Assembly (NCBI GenBank): GCA_023145275.1
Contig: JAGLEB010000163.1
Coordinates: forward strand, 1 to 7,050
DNA from: Flavobacteriales bacterium
GTDB taxonomy: Bacteria; Bacteroidota; Bacteroidia; Flavobacteriales; JADGDT01
DNA: 7,050 nucleotides
Reading direction: 5' to 3'
Part shown: piece by piece, positions 1 to 5,528 of the stretch
Layout: the number at the start of each line of letters is the position of its first letter
How positions within the stretch are numbered: the stretch's first letter is position 1
The notes under the pieces: generated by a model
Seen by the model: only the letters and a program-made list of their open reading frames with translations
Database searches by the model: none
What the model was told of the DNA's origin: nothing
Translations under genes and position numbers: made by a program

Positions 1-98
1 ATCAAGCAAAAAATGAAAAAACAAACTAAAAATAGAATAACGTAATCAACTGACAATACGTCCTTTAATTTAATCGTATTTATTTATAGTATTGATTA

Positions 99-2087
99 TC
101 AGATGTCGTTCTTAAGTGCGAAACTAGAGTTATTCACAAATATACTATCGTTTGCACAGTAGACATTGATACTTTCTTTACTGCAGTAGTATTCCCATCT
201 ATCTTTTGTAATAGATTGTGAATAAGCTGTCAATATAACAAAGTTCGAAAACTCATTAATAAGCCTACGAGGGTTCGCCTTAGAATCATTCCCCACAATA
301 ATACAATGTCTCTCTCCTATTGGATTAGAGCTTGATAGTTTATCTAACTGCCAGTATAACATATTCTGAGAATAAAAAAGCTTAGGTAATAGCGAATCTG
401 TAGAACTCAAATCATTGGCGATTACATAATTGTGAAATTTACTTTCTTTAACATCTCTACTAGTGAAATAATTATTCCCTTCTCTCAAAATAATGTCAGG
501 GTACTTACCTCCTACTATCATCAACTCCGACTTCGAATATTTATTATAATTGGATATTATCATCATTACCTGCAGAGTTATTATCAGAAATAATATTGAG
601 AATATATACTTTACTCTTTTAGTTTGAATTGCCAATAACGAAACTATTATCAATACATACAGCACAACAACCTCGATACTCTCCAAGTACAAATAATCGA
701 AAACTAAACTTTTAAATGACGAAATAAACTCGCTAACATTACGTATTAAGTCAACGAGGAAATCAATACCTTCAGCTATAAAAATAAAAGGGAACCCAAT
801 AGTTAGAAGAATAATAAACAAATAAGACAAAACCAAGAGGGCAGAGACTAGGGGTATTTCAATAATATTTGCTAACAGAAACAAGCCTGAAAATTTATGA
901 AAATAAAAAAGACTCAGTGCCAATGTAGCAACTTGAGCAACAATGCTAACAAGTACTAAACCCCAAAAATACTTTCCTATTCTATTCCGTGGCATCCATA
1001 AACTTTCTAGCATTGGAAACATCCAAACAATTCCAATAACAGCAGTAAAACTCAGCTGAAAACCAACTTCAAAAAGATTATTAGGATTAATAATAAGCAA
1101 AATAAGAGCTGAAACTGCAATACTATTATATACATTACTTCCTCTTTTTAATCCGTTAGCAATTGTAAATACACTAAACATAACTGTTGCTCGGAGTATT
1201 GAAGAAGAAAAACCTGTTAGATACGCATAGCTCCAAAGCAGAATTACAATTATAGCACTTCTGTAAATCTCGCCCTTTTTTAAAACCAAAAATGGCCTAA
1301 GCAAAAAACTAAGTAGCCAAGTTAATATTCCAATATGCAGACCAGAGAGAGCGAGTAAATGCATAATCCCAGAATCTGAAAAGCTCTTCAGCGTATTCTT
1401 AGATATATCATCTTTTTGTCCTAGCACAAGAGCCTTTATCATTCCCATAGATTCTTCTGAAAGTTTGCTGTTTTCAATTTTTCTTTCTATTGTTCTAGCA
1501 ATACTTATTGAAGTAATATCGTTATTTTCAGTTTTGAAATAATTATTCAAATGCAATTGCTTGTATATTCCGTTTCGTTTTAGGTAATCAGTGAAATTAA
1601 ATCTATTTGGAATTTCAATATTTGTCAGATCAGATATTCTACCGATTACATAAAAAGTATCTCCCCTCTTTATGGAGCTTGAATCATCTATTGGGAAGCT
1701 TGATAAATACTTCTTCTTAGAAACCAAATCCACTACTATGGCACTTTGAGACATAGAATTTCGATTATAAAGTTTCTTTACGATTAGCTCAGAACGAAAA
1801 TCAGCATTTAACATGCAAGCTATTTCACTATTGACATTGCTAGATCTAAAGGAATTTATTGAAAGAGAAAAAATAAATATCGAAAATATGAGTATTGTAG
1901 TTTTCAATCTATCTCTCCTATCTACATAAATACTTAGAGATAAGGCAGTAAGGAAAACAAAACAACATAAAGCACTTAATCGTAAAACATTGAAATGTAA
2001 AAATGAGGCAGCATATATCCCAAATGCAAAAACTACAGTAAAGGATATAAGAGGAAATTTTGTAAGGATAAAGCCTTTCTTAGCCAT
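99..2087 (-). CDS. comEC: ComEC/Rec2-family DNA-uptake channel protein
   Basis: A 662-residue polytopic inner-membrane protein of the ComEC/Rec2 family, which carries single-stranded DNA across the cytoplasmic membrane during natural transformation. Residues about 12-80 hold N-terminal membrane segments. A soluble DUF4131-like region follows, with the typical end RFNFTDYLKRNGIYKQL at 162-178. The competence core (about 215-510) shows family motifs: ALVLGQKDDIS (219-229), MHLLALSGLHIGIL (242-255), GFSSSILRATVMF (292-304) and FEVGFQLSFTAVIGI (339-353). The C-terminal 140 or so residues occupy the place of the metallo-beta-lactamase domain of Gram-positive ComEC, but have no HxHxDH zinc motif; the stretch VILTAYSQ...RWEYYC (617-635) is the kind of sequence I associate with Bacteroidota members. 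The ATG at 2087 begins the first hydrophobic stretch, and no Shine-Dalgarno precedes it. The stop is TGA at 99-101. It is transcribed away from the SDR gene. Family assignment is very likely; transformability of the host is inference. Confidence 0.93.
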   Translation of the reverse strand: MAKKGFILTKFPLISFTVVFAFGIYAASFLHFNVLRLSALCCFVFLTALSLSIYVDRRDRLKTTILIFSIFIFSLSINSFRSSNVNSEIACMLNADFRSELIVKKLYNRNSMSQSAIVVDLVSKKKYLSSFPIDDSSSIKRGDTFYVIGRISDLTNIEIPNRFNFTDYLKRNGIYKQLHLNNYFKTENNDITSISIARTIERKIENSKLSEESMGMIKALVLGQKDDISKNTLKSFSDSGIMHLLALSGLHIGILTWLLSFLLRPFLVLKKGEIYRSAIIVILLWSYAYLTGFSSSILRATVMFSVFTIANGLKRGSNVYNSIAVSALILLIINPNNLFEVGFQLSFTAVIGIVWMFPMLESLWMPRNRIGKYFWGLVLVSIVAQVATLALSLFYFHKFSGLFLLANIIEIPLVSALLVLSYLFIILLTIGFPFIFIAEGIDFLVDLIRNVSEFISSFKSLVFDYLYLESIEVVVLYVLIIVSLLAIQTKRVKYIFSILFLIITLQVMMIISNYNKYSKSELMIVGGKYPDIILREGNNYFTSRDVKESKFHNYVIANDLSSTDSLLPKLFYSQNMLYWQLDKLSSSNPIGERHCIIVGNDSKANPRRLINEFSNFVILTAYSQSITKDRWEYYCSKESINVYCANDSIFVNNSSFALKNDI
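109..125. repeat. Left copy of a 17-bp inverted repeat spanning the window
   Basis: TTCTTAAGTGCGAAACT lies within the last codons of comEC. Its exact reverse complement is the last 17 bases of the window (7034-7050). The match stops on the inner side after 17 bases; on the outer side it is cut off by the window edge, so it may be longer. Meaning unknown, and chance is possible. Confidence 0.5.
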
Positions 2088-2174
2088 TTCAGCAATTCAA
2101 TAAAGTTCTTTTTCAGGTAAAAAATTCTAACACTCAGTAAATGAACTATCAATTTTGGTAGAAAAATATAATTC

Positions 2175-2195
2175 ATTACATTGGGCATATGTAAT
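2175..2195. repeat. Inverted repeat ATTACAT-N7-ATGTAAT in divergent intergenic region
   Basis: A perfect 7-bp inverted repeat with a 7-nt spacer (TGGGCAT) lies between the divergent comEC and SDR genes. It could be a binding site for a dimeric regulator, or a weak hairpin in a comEC leader transcript. The TACA/TGTA half-sites resemble those of Firmicutes BlaI/MecI operators, but the spacing is much wider, so I do not assign a regulator. Confidence 0.35.
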
Positions 2196-2209
2196 ATTTG
2201 GGCGCACAT

Positions 2210-2238
2210 TAAAGTTACAACTATTTATTGAAAAATAG
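2210..2238 (-). promoter_or_regulatory. Candidate comEC promoter with BlaI-like half-site and inverted repeat
   Basis: On the minus strand, ATAGTTGTAACTTTA (2224-2210) is identical over 15 bases to the core of the blaI promoter at 5128-5142. It contains a TAGTTG operator half-site joined to a TAnnTTTG-like -7 element, TAACTTTA. The other half of the BlaI-type operator is not present at the right distance. Instead an overlapping perfect repeat CTATTT-N6-AAATAG occupies 2221-2238. The nearest upstream TTTG on the minus strand is 25 bp away, longer than the usual 19-21, so the -33 element is weak. If used, the leader before comEC would be about 115 nt. The repeat could equally serve the SDR gene. 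Confidence 0.35.
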
Positions 2239-2275
2239 GTCCCAAACACTGTAATCAATTAAATACTAGTAAATT

Positions 2276-3064
2276 ATGCATCTTGATTTAAAAGGCAAAC
2301 GTGCTTTCATTAGTGGAAGTTCACAGGGAATAGGAGCTGCTTCGGCCATAGAAATATCATTACTTGGAGCTAGTGTAACGATTGTTGGCAGAAACAAAGA
2401 TAAATTGGACAAAACTTATAGCATGCTCGACAAAGGCCAGGGCCAAGAGCATAATATATTAGTCGTAGATTATTCTAAGAAAGGCGAGTTGAAATCAGAA
2501 ATAGATAAGTTATTAGCACAGGGATATACCTATGATATTCTTATAAATAATATGGGGGGACCGAAAGCTGGTGCCGGATACAAGGCTGAAATAGAAGAAT
2601 TTGAAGAAGCATTTTATAATCATGTTATCAATAATCAAGTTTTGGCACAATCCTTTATTCCGCAGATGAAAGAGAAAGGATGGGGTAGAATAATTAACAT
2701 CATCTCAACATCGGTAAAAGAACCTATTAAAGGACTGGGGGTTTCTAATACTATCAGAGGGGCTGTTGGTAATTGGTCGAAGACATTGGCGAATGAAATG
2801 GGAAAATACAATATTACTGTGAACAATGTTCTCCCAGGTTCTACTTTAACTGCTCGTCATGAGGAGGTAGTTAAGGGAAAGTCCGAGAAAACGGGTAAAT
2901 CAATGGAAGAAATTGAATGGGAAATGAAAGAACTTATTCCGATGAAGAGATTTGCTACACCAGAGGAAGTTGCAAATGCAATTGCTTTCTTAGCTTCTCC
3001 AGCTTCGTCATATATTAATGGGATAAATATTCCTGTTGATGGTGGAAGGGTTCATAGTTTATAA
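2276..3064 (+). CDS. SDR-family (BKR-like) protein with altered catalytic motif
   Basis: A 262-residue Rossmann-fold protein of the short-chain dehydrogenase/reductase superfamily, full length for the family. The nucleotide-binding glycine motif is SGSSQGIG (13-20), with GRN (38-40) after the second strand, where an Arg often favours NADP. The structural NNAG motif appears as NNMGG (91-95). Ser144 in IISTS fits the catalytic Ser. The YxxxK motif expected 13 residues later reads SNTIR (157-161), so the catalytic Tyr is Ser and the Lys is Arg. The C-terminus is canonical: VNNVLPGS (183-189), MKRFATPEEVANAIAFLAS (223-241) and INIPVDGG (250-257). This pattern matches the subgroup called BKR-like SDR, whose members lack a perfect catalytic tetrad; their substrate is not known to me. 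The start at 2276 gives the normal MxLDLKGKRAFISG opening. It is a lone gene, divergent from comEC and convergent with the protease. Superfamily certain, reaction unknown. Confidence 0.92.
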   Translation: MHLDLKGKRAFISGSSQGIGAASAIEISLLGASVTIVGRNKDKLDKTYSMLDKGQGQEHNILVVDYSKKGELKSEIDKLLAQGYTYDILINNMGGPKAGAGYKAEIEEFEEAFYNHVINNQVLAQSFIPQMKEKGWGRIINIISTSVKEPIKGLGVSNTIRGAVGNWSKTLANEMGKYNITVNNVLPGSTLTARHEEVVKGKSEKTGKSMEEIEWEMKELIPMKRFATPEEVANAIAFLASPASSYINGINIPVDGGRVHSL

Positions 3065-3093
3065 ATAATGGAGCCACAGATGCACAGCTAACT

Positions 3094-3113
3094 AATTACA
3101 CTACCGTGTAATT
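3094..3113. terminator. Hairpin between convergent SDR and protease genes
   Basis: AATTACAC-TACC-GTGTAATT forms a perfect 8-bp stem with a 4-nt loop, 29 bp after the SDR stop and 40 bp beyond the protease stop. Its position between convergent genes suits a bidirectional terminator. The T-rich tract is weak on the plus side (TATGTCTTTT) and nearly absent on the other, so strength is uncertain. Confidence 0.5.
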
Positions 3114-3153
3114 TATGTCTTTTGAGAAATTTAATATATGAATTCACAGAGAG

Positions 3154-4794
3154 CTACTCGTTATACATCAAAAACTTAGTCACTGATACTTTAGACTTAT
3201 ATTTTGCCCTCATTATATACAGCCCGCTCGGTAGGTGTAATTGCATTTTATTAGTTTCTGGGTTCTTCTCTTCAATTAATAAACTCCCTTTAATATCGTA
3301 AATAAGTACTTCGTTGAGTAGAGAAGTTTCAATCTCTCCAAAATCTAAAACTCCACCGATTAAAGGATTTGCAACTATGCTTAACTCATCTTTATACACA
3401 ATTTCAATATCTTTTGGTCCATCCTTATCATAGCCAACAATACTTTTCTTTCCAGTTTGCTTAGGGTCTAGCCATCCATTGAGTTGATAAATAAACTCTT
3501 TATCATTTTCCCACCCATAAGATATCTTCCCATATTTATCTTCAGATTTAGGATTTCTGCACGAGCTTCCACCACCCGTTAATGTCCCAATAATTTGTCC
3601 ATATATATTTAATAAAGCTGACCCTGACGACCCACCTTCTGTAACTCCTGTATCCCATAATACCTCCCAATGTGTATCACTAGGTCCATCTTTATCATAT
3701 TGAGTTGAAACAAGGTCTGTAGTATAGGTGCTAATCTTCTTAATATCTGCCGAAGGGTGGTGATAACAATAGCCATCTGAAGAAACTACATCTCTATTAT
3801 CCCATCCCGCCCAAAATGCATTAAATTCTTCGGGGATATCTGCTTGCAGCTCGAGTAGAAAGAAATCACTGTCTGCATCTCCCGCAGTCCCAGAATTGGC
3901 TCTGTACTCCGCGCCAATCATCATATCTTTATTAAGGCTGCCCTCATTGTTTGGATTTTCGCAATCGGGTGATTCATAATTAAAATAAAATTTCCATTCA
4001 TTCAAATCTTCTTCCGACGCACCAATATAAACACCACTTTTGTAATAGCTATAACAGTGATCGGCAGTAATGATATACGGGGTATTATCCATTTCGGCAT
4101 TAGCAATAACAGTACCAGTACACCATCCGTGATAGGTAACGTTATCTACTGTTTTTCTTGTTCTAATTCTCACTACTGCCCTCCTCTCGGGCTTGTAATC
4201 TTCGACAGTATTACAGTTTGCATTAATCTCACAATCACCAGACTGACCAAATCCCAAAGAATTTGTCTCATTCAACCCTTTAAACGCATAGTTAACTGTA
4301 ACTTTAGAAGCAAAAAACTCAAGTGTATCATTACTTGAAGGCATATATTCTACAGAAATATTATCGCCTATAAAAAATTCGCTGAGCCCCCTATCGCTAG
4401 CTATATTGGTGTTAGAAATATTGTAACTATTATTGTGATAGTTGTAAACGAATAAATCATCATTCTCATTCAGTATCAAATTTTTAAAATCTAAACTTAA
4501 AGCCTTCGCTTCAGAAGCATCAATTTTCAAAACCCATATCCATACTCCTTCAGAACTTAGTATCCACTTTCCTCTAGATATTAGATCTAAGTTGGGCACT
4601 GAGGCTGCAAAAGTGTAATTAAATAAATTTAAATCGGAATTTTGCTTCGATAAGCTCGATGTATAATCATCAATATGAACTATATTCTCATCTCCTACAA
4701 TACTAGGTTCTAAAATAGAAATTGGAGTATTCTGCGCATTAAGGGCAGAACTCAGTAATACCAAAATAGATAGCATGTAATTTTTAAGAGACAT
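3154..4794 (-). CDS. Secreted lysyl-endopeptidase-like serine protease with T9SS sorting domain
   Basis: A 546-residue exported protease. Residues 1-20 form a signal peptide (cleavage likely ALNA|QN). About 21-185 look like a propeptide, and about 186-444 form a chymotrypsin-fold domain closely matching Achromobacter lyticus protease I (Lys-C, family S1). The triad is His246 in TADHC, Asp310 in SDFFLLEL and Ser390 in GVTEGGSSGS. By alignment from memory, all six disulfide cysteines of Lys-C are present (C188-C412, C194-C278, C225-C247), and Asp419 in EDKYGK matches Asp225, which sets lysine specificity. Also shared are FWAGWD (327-332) and HHPS (345-348). Residues about 471-546 are a type A T9SS sorting domain (VLIYDIKGSLL, LPSGLYIMR, ending VTKFLMYNE), which sends the protein across the outer membrane to the surface or medium. 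DKDGPxD occurs at 367-373 and 456-462. The start is fixed by the signal peptide. It is monocistronic, convergent with the SDR gene and divergent from blaI. Lys cleavage is a strong inference. Confidence 0.94.
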   Translation of the reverse strand: MSLKNYMLSILVLLSSALNAQNTPISILEPSIVGDENIVHIDDYTSSLSKQNSDLNLFNYTFAASVPNLDLISRGKWILSSEGVWIWVLKIDASEAKALSLDFKNLILNENDDLFVYNYHNNSYNISNTNIASDRGLSEFFIGDNISVEYMPSSNDTLEFFASKVTVNYAFKGLNETNSLGFGQSGDCEINANCNTVEDYKPERRAVVRIRTRKTVDNVTYHGWCTGTVIANAEMDNTPYIITADHCYSYYKSGVYIGASEEDLNEWKFYFNYESPDCENPNNEGSLNKDMMIGAEYRANSGTAGDADSDFFLLELQADIPEEFNAFWAGWDNRDVVSSDGYCYHHPSADIKKISTYTTDLVSTQYDKDGPSDTHWEVLWDTGVTEGGSSGSALLNIYGQIIGTLTGGGSSCRNPKSEDKYGKISYGWENDKEFIYQLNGWLDPKQTGKKSIVGYDKDGPKDIEIVYKDELSIVANPLIGGVLDFGEIETSLLNEVLIYDIKGSLLIEEKNPETNKMQLHLPSGLYIMRAKYKSKVSVTKFLMYNE

Positions 4795-4820
4795 CAGTAG
4801 ATAGATTTTTAACTAATATA

Positions 4821-4853
4821 CAAATAATTAGCAATTTTTGGATAATCGTCAAA
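4821..4853 (-). promoter_or_regulatory. Candidate promoter of the protease gene
   Basis: On the minus strand a TTTG (4853-4850) is followed after exactly 19 bp by TAATTATTTG (4830-4821). Spacing fits the Bacteroidota TTTG-N19-21-TAnnTTTG promoter, but the -7 element is imperfect: TTTG sits two bases too far from TA. Transcription would start near 4815, giving a leader of about 20 nt. No Shine-Dalgarno precedes the ATG, only A/T-rich sequence. Confidence 0.4.
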
Positions 4854-4918
4854 CATATTTAGTCCCACAATCCAAGCTAGATGTGGAAGATTTACTCTTT
4901 TAAAGCTTCTACCCCCCA

Positions 4919-4930
4919 CGATAGCTATCG
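4919..4930. repeat. Perfect 12-bp palindrome CGATAGCTATCG
   Basis: CGATAGCTATCG is self-complementary, and the sequence continues on the right as GGAGTGTGG. An intact form would read CCCGATAGCTATCGGG; here the left arm is changed to CCCCCACGATAG. From memory, palindromes with this core are frequent between genes in Flavobacteriia, so this is probably one copy of a genome-wide dispersed repeat. Confidence 0.5.
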
Positions 4931-4962
4931 GGAGTGTGGAATAGTCGTCGCCTTGAGACCTT

Positions 4963-4981
4963 AGTTTTTTCTCAAAAAACT
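4963..4981. repeat. Short A/T hairpin AGTTTTTT-CTC-AAAAAACT
   Basis: An 8-bp perfect inverted repeat with a 3-nt spacer. It is low complexity and weak in energy; it is noted because it belongs to the repeat cluster rather than because a function is evident. Confidence 0.35.
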
Positions 4982-5021
4982 CCAATGAGATAATGACGAG
5001 TTTCCGTTATACTGAGCGTTT

Positions 5022-5051
5022 TTAGGAAGTTGGACTCTTACAACTTTCTAA
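5022..5051 (+). repeat. 11-bp stem-loop upstream of the blaI promoter
   Basis: TTAGGAAGTTG and CAACTTTCTAA pair over 11 positions (one G-T wobble) around the 8-nt loop GACTCTTA. A run of six T follows at 5061-5066. On the plus strand this could end a transcript arising within the gap, but I see no convincing promoter for one. It lies 46 bp before the first BlaI-type operator. Confidence 0.4.
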
Positions 5052-5096
5052 TGAAAAAAGTTTTTTCTCTACTATTAAAATCAAACAAATCACATT

Positions 5097-5114
5097 GAAC
5101 TATAAAAATAGTTT
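5097..5114. promoter_or_regulatory. BlaI-type operator 1 (GAACTA-N6-TAGTTT)
   Basis: An 18-bp dyad whose five inner half-site bases (AACTA/TAGTT) are perfectly complementary around a TAAAAA spacer. Its architecture is the same as operator 2, and the centres are 20 bp apart, about two helical turns, so two repressor dimers could bind the same face. The right half overlaps the TTTG -33 element. Its place directly before a BlaI-family gene suggests autoregulation; BlaI binding is inferred. Confidence 0.65.
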
Positions 5115-5142
5115 GTCAACTAAAAAGATAGTTGTAACTTTA
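5112..5142 (+). promoter_or_regulatory. Promoter of the blaI-M56 operon
   Basis: TTTG (5112-5115), a 19-bp spacer and TAACTTTA (5135-5142) match the Bacteroidota primary-sigma promoter TTTG-N19-21-TAnnTTTG at all but the last position. Transcription would begin near 5149, leaving a very short A/T-rich leader before the ATG at 5162. Operator 2 fills the spacer almost exactly and operator 1 overlaps the -33 element, so a bound repressor should exclude RNA polymerase. Confidence 0.65.
5117..5134. promoter_or_regulatory. BlaI-type operator 2 (CAACTA-N6-TAGTTG)
   Basis: An 18-bp dyad with perfect 6-bp half-sites around an AAAAGA spacer, separated from operator 1 by two bases. It lies precisely between the -33 and -7 elements of the operon promoter, the classic place for a repressor site. 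It is the better of the two sites. Confidence 0.7.
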
Positions 5143-5161
5143 CGAGACTAAATAATTAAAA

Positions 5162-5527
5162 ATGGAAAAACTCACTAATAAAGAAGAGGAACTGATGAAA
5201 ATCCTTTGGAATAAAGGAAAGGCTTTCGTTAAGGAAATTGTTGCAGAAATGCCAGATCCAAAACCTCACTACAATACTTTATCGACAGTAATACACAGAT
5301 TAGAGGAAAAGAAATATGTTGGGCATGAAACTTTTGGCAATACTTATCGCTACTTCCCTACGGTAGCCAAAGCAGATTATAAAAAGAATTTTATGAGTAA
5401 TGCAATAGATAGTTATTTTGAAAATTCGTATAAAAATCTAGTATCATTTTTCGCAAAAGAAGAGAAGATAAGTATTAGTGAGCTTAAAGAAATAATTGAA
5501 TTGATCGAAAACAATAAAACTAAATAA
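5162..5527 (+). CDS. blaI: BlaI/MecI/CopY-family transcriptional repressor
   Basis: A 121-residue cytoplasmic DNA-binding protein, the usual length of the BlaI/MecI family. Residues 1-75 form the winged-helix domain: LTNKEEELMKILWNKGKAFVKEI opens it (4-26, given here only as a landmark), the recognition helix is near YNTLSTVIHRLEEK (37-50), and the wing is near 51-66. The rest (about 76-121) is the helical dimerisation region. In staphylococcal BlaI/MecI the partner protease's signal leads to cleavage at an Asn-Phe bond in SLVLNFAK; the matching stretch here is NLVSFFAK (92-99), placing Phe96-Phe97 at that bond. Two matching operators over the upstream promoter indicate self-repression. The stop codon is one base before the M56 gene, so the two are co-transcribed and probably translationally coupled. 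Family certain. The symbol is by family only: the target is this operon and perhaps others, not a beta-lactamase, which is absent here. Confidence 0.93.
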   Translation: MEKLTNKEEELMKILWNKGKAFVKEIVAEMPDPKPHYNTLSTVIHRLEEKKYVGHETFGNTYRYFPTVAKADYKKNFMSNAIDSYFENSYKNLVSFFAKEEKISISELKEIIELIENNKTK

Positions 5528-5528
5528 G

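Larger units (their letters stand above)
4854..5096. other. Non-coding region with clustered palindromes and hairpins
   Basis: This is the central part of the 367-bp gap between the protease and blaI. I see no open reading frame with coding character. It holds a GC-rich palindrome (4919-4930), a short A/T hairpin (4963-4981), an 11-bp stem-loop (5022-5051) and an A6-G-T6 mirror (5053-5067). Neither flanking gene is transcribed through it, so these structures are not terminators of the annotated genes. The best reading is decayed dispersed intergenic repeats; an unannotated small RNA is a weaker alternative. Confidence 0.5.

Noticed and set aside
1..98. Left-edge sequence downstream of comEC
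   Set aside because: No open frame longer than about ten codons, no convincing hairpin and no T-tract terminator; nothing can be supported.
2226..2259. Possible plus-strand SDR promoter, TTG then 21 bp then TAATCAAT
   Set aside because: The -7 element matches TAnnTTTG at too few positions, and AATATTTG at 2193-2200 has no correctly spaced -33 element, so no SDR promoter is called.
2635..2826. 63-residue minus-strand open frame inside the SDR gene
   Set aside because: Lies wholly antisense to a gene with clear family motifs, has no homology I recognise and no promoter or start context.
4057..4338. 93-residue plus-strand open frame inside the protease gene
   Set aside because: Antisense to the segment coding the catalytic His and four of the six conserved cysteines; composition is that of a shadow frame.
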